From assembly GCF_000143415.4 (NCBI RefSeq), contig NW_003314274.1, forward strand, positions 2,325,663-2,389,662: a DNA stretch of 64,000 nucleotides, in the 5' to 3' direction. Origin of the DNA: Selaginella moellendorffii (Eukaryota > Streptophyta > Lycopodiopsida > Selaginellales > Selaginellaceae). The notes below the pieces were generated by a model. That model was not told the DNA's origin. It saw only the letters and a program-made list of their open reading frames with translations, and ran no database searches. A program made the position numbers and the translations under genes. The stretch's first letter is position 1. Each line of letters opens with the position of its first letter. Positions 1 through 13,600 of this stretch are shown piece after piece.

Positions 1-231
1 GAGACCGAAGGACTGCATTCCTCGTAAGTTTCGTCATTTCAATCACTTCGTTCCGTGCGCAAAGGGTGTCAAGCTTTCCACGCAGAAACTGTGAAACTTT
101 GGGTTCATAAAGCTGCATTAGTATACAGACTGCCAGAGGAGTTCGCAAGTGACATGGGATTTCCTTGGGTGGAGTTTGACGGAAATCCTTGGTCTGCGAA
201 GGGCAGAATTTTGATGACTAAGTTGCGTTGA
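1..231 (+). CDS. Possible last two exons of a gene entering from the left (unrecognised)
   Basis: An open reading frame ends in TGA at 229-231. It can be read as exon 1-23, then GTAAGT donor, then acceptor CAG at 83-85, then 86-231. The deduced tail reads through a hydrophilic stretch with the words VYRLPEEF and GFPWVEFDG. I do not recognise the family and no start is in the window. It could be chance, but the splice sites and phase agree. Confidence 0.3.
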
Positions 232-531
232 TTATGAATCTGAAATACACTTATCCGTTCCTGAAAGGTGATGTTATCCAGAGCCTGACCGCTTGCTAAC
301 TATTTGCAGATCCTGACGTTCTCAATGCGGAGGACTTTGGTCAGGCAGAGAATGTATGTCGTTTGTGCTTGTGATACAATATAATGTGAATTCAATAATC
401 CTTATTACAAGTTTAAAACATACATGTTCTTAAACTATCCTTTTTAACTTGAGCCCTTTATCTCATTATTTATTATCAATGCTGCTGAAAAAGCACGAGA
501 CAGACGTCCCTATGCAGAGATCCCAAGCCCA

Positions 532-554
532 AATAATAATAATAATAATAATAA
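532..554. repeat. (AAT)n microsatellite
   Basis: About eight perfect AAT units in a row. Confidence 0.9.
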
Positions 555-2158
555 CAGCTATTTCAAGTCACAAGGACCCACAAAAGGCATCAAACCATCT
601 TATCTACTGTTGGTGTGGAGTGCAGGTTTAAGGATAGCAAGCACCTCATTGTGGAAGTTTGTGGTGGCAGTGAGGTACTCACAAAGTGGCTGATGTTGCC
701 ATTGCTAAAGGAAGAGAGGGAGGGGCAGCTCAAAATTGAGGAGTAGTTCTTTGTCCTGTTGTTGTCTGTAAAGCATTTAAGAAGCAGGAATGGGACAAAG
801 TCCAATGGCAAGTGCCTCTTCTAGTGATATCAACGTTGTGTTTCCTGGACAAGGATCTCCTCAATGTCATGCCTCCACATCATGTCTTGATCATTTCATA
901 CATTAATTAATGCCACCTGTAGCATTTGTAGTGTGGAACGTCCATCTTGTACTGCCGAGGATGACATGAAGGTTCATTATATCAAGGACTAGCAGCTTAT
1001 GTAAATCCCTTCGTCTCATGCTTCTTACCAGAAGACCATGTAAACAGCATATGAATGAGAAGTTGGCATTTCTAAGTTCATGCTCAAGTCCACATAAATC
1101 AAGATGGAGCATAAACTGCTTATCAATGTCCATTATAAGATTACAAAAGCAGGTGAAATTCCTGAATTTTTATTATTATTAGTACATGTTAAGATCATTA
1201 GTGCCCAGGCAATTGCACATCTTGCACATTGCATATAAATAGGCATGCTGTCTTTCGTCGAACAGGAGCACGACATTGCAATCACACAAATATGAGATAT
1301 CAAAATAAAAAGACTATATCTTGCCCTTAAATAGTTGCCAGAGTGGAACGCTCTTGTGAACGTTTTATGTTGCGATCTTTTAAGCTTCCTTCGCTGAACC
1401 ACAATTGAATCAAATTTCCAAGTCAGAAAAGAGCAGCATTGTGCAGTACCTGATGAACAAAAGTTGAAGTTTTCTTCCTTGGCACTCTAAGCTTTTGCAT
1501 GCTTCGAGAACTTTGTTGTACTCTTGGCCAGAACGGGTGGCTAATGCCTGGCTATCAAAATGAAAAAGCAGAATAAAAATCAGTGGAAGAATTTTGGAGG
1601 TAATGTGAATAACCTGTGAACAAAAAGTGGCTCAGTTTTTGTGTTGTTTCAACTCTATAATCACTATCACATTTCTTATCCTCTACCAAAATCCAGCCTA
1701 TCACCCTACAAAGAATATGTGTCCACGATGACCATAAGAAAAAATAGAGAGAAGAAACCACTTTCATAAGCAATGAACTTGAAATAAGATTTTCTTCTTA
1801 CTTTGGATGGAGCTCTTGCTTCGTCTGTGAGAGACTAAGGAGCAATCTTGCTAGAACCAGTCGTCATATTATGTACAGCACCTCTGGTGGTTGTTATATC
1901 ATGACAACAAATATGAATATTTTTAGTTAGAAAAACAAGAAATAAAGTACCTTAATTTAATCCATTAAGACTCTAGTGAAGATGAGCTAGTGCACTTGTC
2001 TCGTGTGGGAGGCAAGGTAACACACTTTAACCTTATATTACATTAACACTCTTTTTCAACTATTTTCAAGATTTAGTGATTATTAGTTATTTTGCAACTA
2101 GTAATTACTCATAGACTTTGTTGAGGATTATTTAACATTTGCTTCACTCAATGAAGGT

Positions 2159-2200
2159 TCTTTCTCTCTCTGTCTCTCTCTCTGTCTCTCTCTCTCTGTG
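2159..2200. repeat. (TC)n / TCTCTG microsatellite
   Basis: A pyrimidine-rich imperfect repeat of TCTC with interspersed TG dinucleotides. A related CT-rich tract lies at about 4702-4745. Confidence 0.8.
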
Positions 2201-5200
2201 TGAGAGATTATTTTTAAATCTAATCATCCACAATTGATCAATTCAGGCCTTGATCTGTTCAGCTCCTCTAGCCACAATGGTATATGTACGGGTAGCTATA
2301 ATTTCTGCAAGCTCGCAGTGGACACAGCTTTTTTTCTTTATAATTGTGCGGAATAACTGGTTAGCCAATGTTCATCAACACACACTTCATGTAGTTATGG
2401 TTAGTTTGAAGGTCGATGGATATGTTCTAGACCAGCTGCCTTCAATCAAGCCGTCCAACATAGGAACTTGAGTAGTTGCAATGGGTCTTTGCATCTGCAT
2501 TTACTTAGATCTCAAGTGTACACATAGTGGTTATCATTGGATCATCTCTTGAGCAGTTGAAATGATCGTCGCATGGACAAGATGGTTGCAGACATCAAAT
2601 CCCTTTGCCTGCTGCTGCTGCTGGTTGTTTGTGTGTTTCCCCATCTCAAAGTCAATGATCACAAGAGAAAAGAATAGATTGCATGCAAAGCACTAGTTAT
2701 TTTGTGGCAAGCTAAGTAACACTCTGGAAGCAGCACTAATAGCTGAATGATGGATCTTATAGAGATCCAAACAGATCTCATGAGCTGTACTGGATTAAAT
2801 CATGAGAAATACAAGGAAAGAGAGAACAGGAAGAAGAAGAAAGAAAGAGGAAGAGAGAAAGAACTATGATAAAATGTGGTATGCTTCCCCCGGTATGTTT
2901 CCTTCCACCTTGTCTAGTTGTACAAAGCTTTGCCTCCACAGATCACTCCTAACAGATCTCTTGGTCCCTAATGTGATTGATACAAAGTTCGAGACATTGC
3001 CATGGCTTAAAGAAGGACAACATGCAAATTCTTGTGACAAGTCACATACACAATACCTAGCAAGAAGTCACAAAAAATCATGCAAAAGCAGCTCGCTGCA
3101 ATTCCAAAAGTGTGTTCCAGATTCCTCAGTGACATTTTTTAAAGCTTTATACATTAGTAGACCTTAAATCTTCATTCTCAGGCAAGAAAATATATCTTTT
3201 GCAGATCCCCTATCAACCTCGTAAAATGATCACCTACAATCCAGAAAAAGAGTTTGTTCAAGCAATTTGGCTGCTGTGTCCCCTCTGATCAATGGTATTG
3301 GACAGCCAGCTTGTGATGATACATTGTTGGGTATTGGCATCTGTGAGACTTTGATCACCATAACCGTAACAAAGGTCTTGAACACCCATGAAGAGAGAAG
3401 TTTAAAAGTAGGGCAATCTCATACCTTGTATGACAAGAGGATGCTGTAGAGAACAAGTGTTAAAAACACTTAAAATACCAAATCAATCACCATGCCACTT
3501 ATTAAAACATTTCTGAACTTTAAATAGTATTTATTAATATTGAAATGGGATTTTGGCAGGTTTATATTGAAATTTAAAAAAATTCTCTTTATGAAAATAA
3601 TTCTTTACTTAAAGCATTATAATAATTAATGTTTTTTACTATCTCAAGGTCTTATAAAATGTTGTAGTGTGCTTTGTGTTTTCAAGTTCAAGTTCAAGTG
3701 GTAATATTCTTTGGCTTTCAAGTCTGAGTCATAATGTATAATAGTATTCAAAATCTAGATCATATAATATTTGAATATGTCAAGAGAAAAAAATATTGTA
3801 CATGAGGAAGGAACACTAGGCTTAGAATGAAAAATAAAAAATGGCTGGAAAGAGCAAAAAGGTAAAAAGAGGATCAAATAGTAGATTAAAGGATTGATAT
3901 TTACCCCTTGAAATCTCTAACTCATCTCCAAAGCTACTTTCTTAATAATCAAATTCCTCGTCACAATTTAGAATCAATTTAAATTATAAATATCATCTTC
4001 CTATAAACTTAATCCTCAAACATTTTCCAAGAATTAGATTGCATCATTTATAGCTTACCAGTTGATGTTATAATCATGCTCTACATCAATAGAAAATTGT
4101 AAAATATTGAGAATAGGACATCAAAAGAAAGAACAGATCTAAGCACAATAATAACTAGAATTCTAGATCTTGCAAAAGACCAATACAAATCTAAATCTAA
4201 AAGAGAATGAAGAAATAAAAATAAAAAGTATAATCCCATATTGGTGGAATTGAGGGGCATTACAATTTATCTTTGAAATGCAAAGTTTTTTAGTAGTGCT
4301 TTGCTTTAGTGTTCAAGTGCTCAAGATATAAGAATAAATATATTAATTGGGGTTTATACCCTTTTTTATATACAAGAATGGATGGATTAGATTTAGTCCT
4401 AAATAAACAGTCTATATGTTATAGTACCATAATTAGTGTATTACCTAGCCAAGATAATACATATATATTTGCAAAAGTTTCATCAAGGAAAGTTTGAGTC
4501 AATCGAGAAATATACAACTTGATTTAACAAAAATTATAAGCATTGTAAAGACTTAGTATCTAAAGATTAAATCAAAATTGTTTGCCAACTATTTATTTCA
4601 AACACAATTACTACAATTTTATCTCTTCTATACACACTTCAATAACATCCATATATTAGTCACAATGTCAGTGCTTGAATATCTAGAACAACTAAAACAT
4701 GACTCTCTCTCTTTCCCTCTCTCCCCCTTTCCCTTTCTCTCTCTATAAATGTAAAGGAATATCCTATAATATAATTTCCTTAAAAACTTTATGTAATGCT
4801 CATTAATGCAAGTGTATCTATGGCAAAAGCTTTGAACTAGTCTTCAGTGGCTAGAAATATTATCTAATTCCTATTGAGATTACTCTAATTCCTTACCCAA
4901 AAGCTATGTGTACTCTCCAAAAACTATATTATAAGCATCAAGGAATTGGAAAGTAAAGGCTAAATTCTAGATGATTTTCTTGATCTTAGTTGCATGAGAA
5001 GTGAGAGAAATATAAAACTCTAATTATTGATTTTGACCTTATATTTGATAGTAAATTAACCACAAAATGGAATTTAGCCCTTGGATACATGTGCCAAGGA
5101 CAATAGAATAAGACCGAGTTTTAAGGCTTTGTGTTACTAAATGAAGGGATGGAAAGCAAGTGAAGGGTTAGGAGTATAAAGTAGCATTCAATATCCCAAT

Positions 5201-5502
5201 GCTAAAATTAGCATATAAAATGGAGTTTAATAAAGTTTGACACTATTTTAGCATACTAATGGCTTATCATAAATTATACCACTTATAACTCCCCCCCCCC
5301 TCTTCCCAACACACAGGAAACCCACCAAGACCCTTCTATATATAGTTAAATCATCTACTTTTATAAACTATATTTATGGAACTATGTTAATTTATTATCT
5401 ATAGATGGTCATATACTATATATAACATAAATTTTCTTTTTATATTATTATGCAGAAATTGTTCTTGAAATCTATCTTATACAGTATATATAATTTGAAT
5501 CT

Positions 5503-5504
<2 letters not shown>

Positions 5505-5550
<46 letters not shown>
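5505..5550. repeat. (TA)n microsatellite
   Basis: About 23 uninterrupted TA dinucleotides, flanked by further TATA-rich sequence. Confidence 0.95.
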
Positions 5551-5556
<6 letters not shown>

Positions 5557-7734
5557 TGTATTGAAAGAAAATGATGTGTACCTATCTAAAGCTCATGTGC
5601 ACCAAATGCTTTAGAGGCTATTGTATGAAAAAAGGCATTAGGCTTCATATCCAATGAATCTATCTATATTGGCCTCTAATTTTTTCAAGCCCAATCAATT
5701 TGCATTCTTAATTGCTAAGGGGACACCACTCATTTCAATGGAGCTGTGGTATTAAAGTGTTAATAAATGAGCAAAAACTTCTTTGAGGAGCTAAAGTTGA
5801 GTTGCAAGTGTTGATCATCAGAAGGCTTAGGACAAGAAAATAATCAATGCATTATAACTCACCTTTAGCAAAGCTAACATCATTGACTAGTGATCTTATT
5901 ATGTGCTTTTTGCATGTCTCATAGATTTTCTTACTCATCTATGAGTAAAGTGAGAGCTGAAAGTATAGAAATTCTAAATCAAGCCTAAAGGAGCAGAGAT
6001 TATTCTTATTGAACCTTTGTGAGAAAAGAGTTTCTGAAATGACCACACTTCTTGATTTTATATAAGTCATTGTAGTAAAACTTTTATAGCTCAATAAAAA
6101 ATAAGAGAGACAAGTCTATTTGCTAAAGCATGGATAGTAAGTGCAAAACTACCCCCCTTATATGGAGAAGAATAAATAAAAAGAATGTATAAAGCCAAAA
6201 ATAACTAAAGACATAGTCAAAGGTGATTATATAAATTGGGAATGAGGAATCAAATAAGAATTCAAGGGTTTGCTATTTACAAATATGGTACCATAAAGAA
6301 ACTAAAGTATATAAGTATTCATATTAGACCACATGCAAGTAAAAAACTTGTGAAGGGAAAAACCTTAAGAAGTGAAGGGGTGGAATCCCCTCAATGTTTC
6401 AAAGGCAAATTTGAGTATGTTGAGTATATCTAAGGCATTTTTTGTGGGGAGTCACACTAAGGATTTTATATAGGGAATCACGCTAAATATTTTGTATGAG
6501 GTGTCATGCTAAAAATTTATATGATACCATAGATGCATATATGGAGGTTGGGTTAGAGTCCCAACTATTTAATACTTAGAGGGCACTAAAGCGTAGTTAT
6601 GATTTGGAATAAGAGGATATTCATTTTTCGGTGGTTATAAACTTTTGACAAGGAGGTTGGTGGGAGATGCTTTGGAGTTGTAATCCACAGTTAGTATGTT
6701 TAATATGAAAACTTGACATATCTAACTTGAATACTTTAGTACAAATGGCACAAATGATGTGGTGAATGGGATAAGGATATTCAATCTCCATTGCTATAGG
6801 CCAAATAGGCTAGCTTGGGCATACTACCAAGTGTGGGGGTACCCCTGAATCAACAACTCAAAGATTGAGTAAACTTAATATTTATTAGTAAATATATTGA
6901 AGTTTTTATTTGGGATCACTAAATGATCTTATGGTTGGTCAAGGACAAGCTCTTTACTGTGTTTAAGAAAAAGATTTTTAATTCAAATTAATGATTTAAA
7001 CAAATGGTATGGTGTAACTAAGTTAAGGTAATTGAGTGGGAAAGACATTTAAGATGAAATGGTCAGATACAATATAATGATATTGTGAATTCAAGAAATA
7101 GTCTCTAAAAAAAGGACTTATAAAGGTTAAGAGATTAAGCAATAAATAGAGCCCACTAATGAAAAAAGTGAATACCCTATAGACTTAGAAAAGTAAAGTC
7201 TTTGTTGTGGAATAACAAAATACCCTAAATATGAAGGTGGTGATTCTGGTGTAAATAACCAAAGGATAGGAGTAAAAGACTAATAGTTATGAATAGCCTA
7301 ATAAACTGTTGAAACAAATCTAAATGATAAATTATATGAGAAACTATTAAAGGGTGGGTGTTGATGGATGTATGGGAAAAGTCATAGAGTTCCAAGGGAA
7401 GGAAAGCCTTAATGCTCCAAGTTGGTGAAAAGTGAAAGTTTTAAAAGATGGAGTGGCAATGTATAGAGCCATGAGCAACCCTAGTATAAATTATAGATCT
7501 AAAAAGTGATAATAACTAAGTAACCTAACAAATAAGTAAAAGTATAGGATTAAGAGATTCTAAGATAAATCCCAATTATGTGAAAGGGGGTAGATGCAAT
7601 CAATTTTGGAAGATAGCTATGAGAACACCATAGGTGATAGAGTTGTATTATGGATATTCTAAAAGAGAAAACTCTATAGAAAGTTCTACCATATGATAAG
7701 TGGAACTTAGTGCCTAAGTTAGCATAGAATAAAA

Positions 7735-7850
7735 GAGAGAACAGACATCCAAATAGAAATTTACAAATTAGTATCATAAATAGCTATAAATCCTTCATTA
7801 TTTACACACAAGACCCAAATATTTTTCTAATGAGCAATTAGAAAATATTT
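7735..7850 (-). pseudogene. Truncated copy of the 3' end of the GNA lectin gene
   Basis: About 80-110 bp here match, with a few substitutions, the 3' end of the lectin gene at 8817-8950 in the same orientation; the shared words include CCAAATAGAAATTT and GCTATAAATCCTTCATTA. The copy loses alignment after the segment corresponding to the last 40 or so codons, so it is a fragment without a coding frame of its own. It indicates a local duplication of the lectin locus followed by deletion. Confidence 0.7.
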
Positions 7851-8816
7851 TTCTAAATATTTTGTGCTTGCAAGTATCCTAGTAAATATTTTATTCTTCA
7901 ACTTACTCAACACATAATTTCATCCTTTACCAATAAGTTTATCAATTTAATTAAAGTTATACAAAAATAGTAATTTCAAATAAAACTTATTTGTATATCC
8001 TGACTTTTATATCACTAAGGTTACACATAAATTAGGATTGAATTGTGAGAATCAATGCAATAATTGATAAAAGGTGCTAGGGCAAGATTGAGGATGACTG
8101 TACCATCTTAATTCACTTGTAATTGGGTATTTCTTTAGTAGGAATATTTTATAGAAAATCCATTACAAAGCAAAGAGATTTTGTAAGTTGTATAAGGTAA
8201 GTTCTAGATATAAATTTGAAAGCTATAAAAAAAAGACTTTCTTCTTTGTTTTCAACTGATGGAGCTACAGGAGCTACTTTCTACTGATTAATAAAGCATG
8301 TAACTCTTAAATTTTGATAACTAAAGGTTCTAGTATGCTAATAGTCAAACGGACCTTGATAAAAAAATGAAAGACAAAGAAGACGATTTAGTTTTTTGTT
8401 AATTTTTGCAAGTTTCTTAACTCCACTTCCTTTCATTCCACATAATCTGAAAAGTTTAAATATTAGAATTTCTTACTAATGAAAATACTTAAGAAGTGAC
8501 ATATTCTCATTCTTCTTTCAATTTCAGAATTATCTAATTTAAAAACCATCTGTAAGGTATGTTCCCTCATGGGTATCTATTCAATTTACCTGAGAGCATT
8601 ATTACTGATGCAAATTACACAGCTATTATTGTGGGGTTACATAAAAATGTAAGCAATTTTTTCTTTTTTTTCTCATCCACAAGCCATCACCATGGTTGTA
8701 AATTATACTATGAATTCACACTAGCACAAAAATACCACACATGTGGATGGACTCTTACTATATGAAGGAATTCATAATAGTATTTTAATGTGGGGGTTAT
8801 TAAATAATATTTAAGT

Positions 8817-9701
8817 TTAATTAGTTTTAGACCTCCAAATAGAAATTTGTAAATTAGTATCATAAACAGCTATAAATCCTTCATTATTTACACACAAAGA
8901 AAACGTGACCCAAATTTTTTTCCAATACAAATTATAGGACCATATAAGTTTAAAATATTTATCATAAATTACTAAATTACCATCTTTTTGTAAGTGAAGA
9001 AAACATTTAATTCCTTTACCATTAGTTTTGGTATCCCAGATATTAATTTTTTTAAAATAAAGCACTAAGTTACAATCAAATTGCATAATCAAAATAAAAA
9101 ACATATTAGGTGATTGCAAAAATTCTCCAGTATACAATTTTGAAAAATAAGAATAATGTGGTCCACTTTTAATACAAGTTTTATGAATGTCACAATCTGA
9201 TATTAATTGATTTTGATGATAATTATAAAAAACTGGGACTATAGTACTAAATTCATTTAATTCAAAATCTACAGTATATGATATTGAATATCGAGAAGAT
9301 ATATACTTTACAGAGCTATAAGTTATAAAATCATTTATAACATATGTATCTAATATATGATTAAATTCACGTTGCAAAGCTGTTCCACTATTTAGATTAT
9401 ACAAAAAAGGAATAATACTACAAAGATAAATATAATATTTTCTATTTTCTTGTATATCATAAGCTTCTATTAAAACTATTAAACTCTTTTTTTCTTCATA
9501 TAACACTCTAGAAAATGAAAATCCCAAGAATATTTCTTTACGTTTTCCTACTTCTTGAATAAGATTTTTTATGATAGGTATTATAACATTTTGTCTATAT
9601 TCAATTGTTATACCTTCTTTTGGTCCTTCATAATATTTTATTATACATTCAATAGATTGCATGATTAAAACTATTATAACAAATATTTGATTAAAAAACA
9701 T
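8817..9701 (-). CDS. Mannose-binding (GNA-type) lectin with unknown N-terminal domain
   Basis: A single-exon frame of 294 codons. Residues 1-19 are hydrophobic and look like a signal peptide, so the product is probably secreted or vacuolar. The last 110 or so residues form a bulb-type lectin domain: two copies of the QxDxNxVxY mannose-binding motif are intact (QFDCNLVLY and QKDGNLVIY), and a third position is degenerate (NNEGFIAVY), so at most two sugar sites should work. Residues 20-185 match no family I recognise; an oxidative or catalytic motif is not obvious. GNA lectins bind mannose glycans and are often defence-related. Codon use is extremely AT-rich, unlike the GC-rich genes downstream, matching the surrounding AT-rich DNA; this may reflect local composition or transfer. 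A broken 3' copy lies about 1 kb away. The domain call is firm; the function of the N-terminal part is unknown. Confidence 0.75.
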   Translation of the reverse strand: MFFNQIFVIIVLIMQSIECIIKYYEGPKEGITIEYRQNVIIPIIKNLIQEVGKRKEIFLGFSFSRVLYEEKKSLIVLIEAYDIQENRKYYIYLCSIIPFLYNLNSGTALQREFNHILDTYVINDFITYSSVKYISSRYSISYTVDFELNEFSTIVPVFYNYHQNQLISDCDIHKTCIKSGPHYSYFSKLYTGEFLQSPNMFFILIMQFDCNLVLYFKKINIWDTKTNGKGIKCFLHLQKDGNLVIYDKYFKLIWSYNLYWKKIWVTFSLCVNNEGFIAVYDTNLQISIWRSKTN

Positions 9702-10182
9702 AGTTTAAGAAAGTTAATAAATTTAAGCTTCTAGAGTTTGGAAAACAATATAGCAAGAATTGTTTTTAAATATTTTTTCTGTATACTGTTTCTTATTTTA
9801 TTAAGTATTTTTTATTTTAAAATGTCTTTTAAGTAGAATGTTTGTTAGGAAGCTATGCTTAGACATATGGCAATATATGCCTACCTATATGCCTATATAT
9901 ATAGTTTGTATTTAAGAATAGTGTCTTAAATTATAGCAGATCGATATTCAATTGTGCCTTTGAAATTTGAGGTTATTAGCAACTCTTTTATTGCTATTTC
10001 AAAGGTTGCTCAGTGTGACACCATGTTTTTATTGAAAGGGGCTTGAAAGTCATCATGTGTGTGTCTAAAAAGCCTAAAATATCTATTTTGTTAAAATTAT
10101 TTGATACATTTTGCATGAAAAGTTAGAATGAAAATATGAATATGAGAGAGAGAGGGAGAGAGAGAGAATATGAATGTGTGTT

Positions 10183-10214
<32 letters not shown>

Positions 10215-10666
10215 TTCTCCTCACATCTATATAATGGTTATTACCCACCATTGTTGCAAGATTTAGAGTTTGCCTTCTCTTAATAACATTGAAAATCAAG
10301 GTTACTATAAATAGTTTCTATAGCAAAAAAATTAAAACGAAATTGTCATAGCCAATTTACCATGCCGGACATGCATGAGGAAGTAATGCCCTCATCATGG
10401 AATCCAGGTGTATACGCCCAACTCAATGGAACAGCAGGGTGCTTCACGTTGCTAAACAAAGATGTTTGAATTCATCTCCAATGTTTTGGGGTCAAATTGA
10501 TAATTGTGAAAGAGGCCAAGGTCTTAGCGGTTATCACAAATGTCAAGGCTATGGGCAACAAAAAGAGGCACCAGTGCTTCCCATTTACCCTTTATTACTG
10601 AAAGCCATAAAAGTTAAAACGCTCGCCAAAAATTTTCGTAGCCCTAAAGTTCTATTTCTTCTCATC
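9702..10666. other. Intergenic region between lectin and TWD40-2
   Basis: AT-rich upstream DNA of two divergent genes. It contains a compound GA/TG microsatellite at 10143-10214. An open frame beginning at 10397 runs into the first TWD40-2 exon in another frame and is not supported by similarity. Confidence 0.5.
10143..10214. repeat. Compound (GA)n(TG)n(AG)n microsatellite
   Basis: Runs of GA, then TG, then AG dinucleotides with small interruptions. Confidence 0.9.
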
Positions 10667-13600
10667 ATGCTGAGGCTACGCGCGTTCCGCCCCAGCAACG
10701 ACAAGATCGTGAAGATCCAATTCCATCCCACGCAGCCCTGGCTCGCAGCTGCCGATGGATCCGACGCCGTCGTCGTCTGGGACTGGGAGAATCGTCAGGT
10801 GAGCTGCTCCTGCTCGGGAAATCTCACAGATCTGGGGTTTTAGGTCCTGTATGAGCTCAATGCCGGGGGTGTGGACGCCAAGCGCCTTGTCGGAGCACAG
10901 CTCCAGAAGCTTGCGGAGGGAGAGTCGGGTAAATATTTTAGGATGCTCTCGCATTTTCTGCTGCTCTTGATCCATTCTATCCTCTCTTCATAGAGTCCAA
11001 ATCCAAGCCTACCGAGGCGATTCGTGGAGGAAGGTACCCAAGTCTGTGACCAGCTTACACTTGGTTCTAATGGTGTTCTCCTTTATTTCCTTGGCAGTGT
11101 GAAGCACCTCAGATTTTACGATGACGATGTCCGCTTCTGGCAATGGTGGATCAGTCGAACAGCAGCAGTGGACGCTCAATCCTCTCCAGCACAGTTTTCT
11201 CCACCCGGTTCTTCGGGTAGTTCTGGCTCCACGCGAGGCCGGCGCTTCCTTGTTATCTGCTGCGAAAACAAAGCCATCTTCTTGGATCTGGTCACAATGC
11301 GTGCTCGAGACGTTCCCAAACAAATCCTGGAAAACAAAGCTCCTCTTTGGTATGGCTTCAAGTTTCAGTTCTTTTTATCTAGCGTCGTTTTGGGATGACA
11401 GTGTCGAGTTTCTTCCACGCTTTACTTCTGGAGATGGCACTTTTGCGGCATTTGGTGGCTCCGACGGAAATATTCGCCTTCTGTCTCTTACAAATTGGCA
11501 GGTTCCCGGACTATAGTTACTTCGTATCGTTGTCATGTTGTAGTTTCGTTTGTTTTTCAGATGGCTCAAAAGTATATTGGCGGCCACAAGGGATCAGTTG
11601 TGTGTCTGATGACTTTTATGACGTCTAGTGGGGAGGTATGTTGAGAGCTCTTGGATTTATACCGAGCTTAGCGTAACTCTCTGAATTCCAGACGCTTTTG
11701 GTGTCTGGGGCTACCGATGGTTTTATTGTTGTATGGAATGGCGACAATCCTCTGGCATTACGAGAAATTTCTCCAAAGCTGTCGTTGAAGGTAGTCCCTT
11801 AGAGCTTATTGTTCATTCCTGAATATTACATGTTCCCTCTACAGGCTCACGATGGTGGTGTGCACGGTATGGAAATGGCAAAAATACAAGGGGGACCTCC
11901 TCAGCTTATAACCATAGGTGCTGACAAAACATTGGCCATCTGGGATATCACTTCTTTCAAGGTAAGAACGGTTGCTCTTGGAAATTAATTTTCAAGTTAT
12001 TGCTGCAGGAACTAAGAAGAATCAAGCCCATTCCAAAAGTTGCGTGTCAAAGTGTTGCCTCCTGGTGCCATCCTCGTGCCCCCAACGTGGACATCCTGAC
12101 TTGTGTGAAGGACTCACATATTTGGTACGTGCTTTTGGTATGTCTATTGGTCTACAAAGTTTTTGTTTCTGCAGGGCTATTGAGCATGCAACTTACATGG
12201 CCATGACACGACCATTATGTGACTTGAGCTTACAAGTTCCCTCTGCATTTATAGCAGCTACCAAGAAACTTAAGGTTTTCCTTGTGATGGTCTTGTGTTT
12301 ACGTTCTTACGATGAATTATTTGCTTTTTGGCAGGCATATTGCATGACAGTACACCCGTTGCAACCCCATTTCGTTGCAACAGGAACAAACATTGGAGTT
12401 ATTCTGAGCGAATTTGATGCGAAATCAATACCACCAGCAGCTGCCTTGCTACCCGTGCCTGGAACCAAGGAACATTCTGTTGTATATACTGCTGAGAAGG
12501 ACCTCAACCTGCTTTCTTTTCAACTCTCATCTCCTGCAACAGACGGACGGCCGAGGACAGACATCGGGGAGGCACCTCAGATACTCAAACAAGTGAGGAC
12601 CAGAGTTTGCCCCGTGCCTCATGAGACCTTTTCACAACTTAGTATAAGCAGTTCTGGGAAGTACGTGCTCTAAAACTTTTGTAGGATTGCTAACATGCTC
12701 TTTGTGCAGGTTTGTTTCGGTTGTGTGGCCAGATGTGCCATATTTCGCCGTCTACAGAGTGAGTGACTGGGCGATGATAGACTCGGGTCAAGCAAGGTTT
12801 TTTGCATGGGACTCGTGCAAAGAAAGATACGCACTTGTGGAAGCTGTTGCAGCCCCCAGAATACTTCCTCTGGGAAAAGGTGGATCATCAAAGAAGGCTA
12901 AAGAAGCAGCTGCGCAGGCGGCCGCTGCTGCCGCTGCTGCAGCAAGTGCAGCAGCTGCTGCTACAGTTGAGATACGAATTTTGCTGGACGATGGAAGCCC
13001 AAACCTCCTAACGAAGAGCCTGGAAGGGAGACCCGAACAGGTATTGTATGCACGTCGAGCTCGTAAAACTCAATTGCCTTTTTTGAATTTCAAGGTTATC
13101 GGACTTCAAGGAGGTGCATTATTGGGTGTAGCCTATAAGCTCCCTCGGATGTCAATCGTTCCTAGCTCATCGACATTTTCTACCCTTGAGGATATGGGAA
13201 GGACAACGATCGCAGAAACTTCTGCAAATTTCGTGCTTTACAGGTACTGGTTGCAGTGTTAGTATTTAGTTAGTATAACAATGCATCGCTCTTTTCAGCT
13301 GGGAGACGTTCAAGCCTATCAGCGGCATGCTCCCTCAGCCTGAGTGGTCTGCTTGGGATCAAACTGTGGAGTATTGCGCTCTTGCATATCAACGTCACGT
13401 TGTTATTTCGTCTCTACGTCCTCAGTATCGCTATCTCGGTAATGTAGCAATTGCAGGCGCCACTGGTGGTGTATGGCATCGTCGGCAACTTTTTATTGCT
13501 ACACCAACAACTATCGAGTCAGTTTGTGTATTCTATGAATGCACATCTGACTTTTATTTTTATTTTTTTTTTCGTGCAGGTGTGTGTTCGTCGATGCGGG

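Larger units (their letters stand above)
232..7734. other. AT-rich gene-poor region
   Basis: No convincing gene is visible. Short open frames are all under about 125 codons, lack family resemblance and are not joined by plausible splice sites. The stretch is strongly AT-rich from about 3.4 kb on and contains simple repeats (listed separately) and a C10 tract near 5288. It probably consists of old, unrecognisable repeat DNA. Confidence 0.6.

Noticed and set aside
2802-3167. 121-codon frame starting with a basic stretch
   Set aside because: Low-complexity AG-rich start, no similarity and no splice context.
10397-10843. 148-codon frame as an upstream exon or extension of TWD40-2
   Set aside because: It overlaps exon 1 in another frame up to 10676; the conserved protein starts at 10667 with MLRLRAF.
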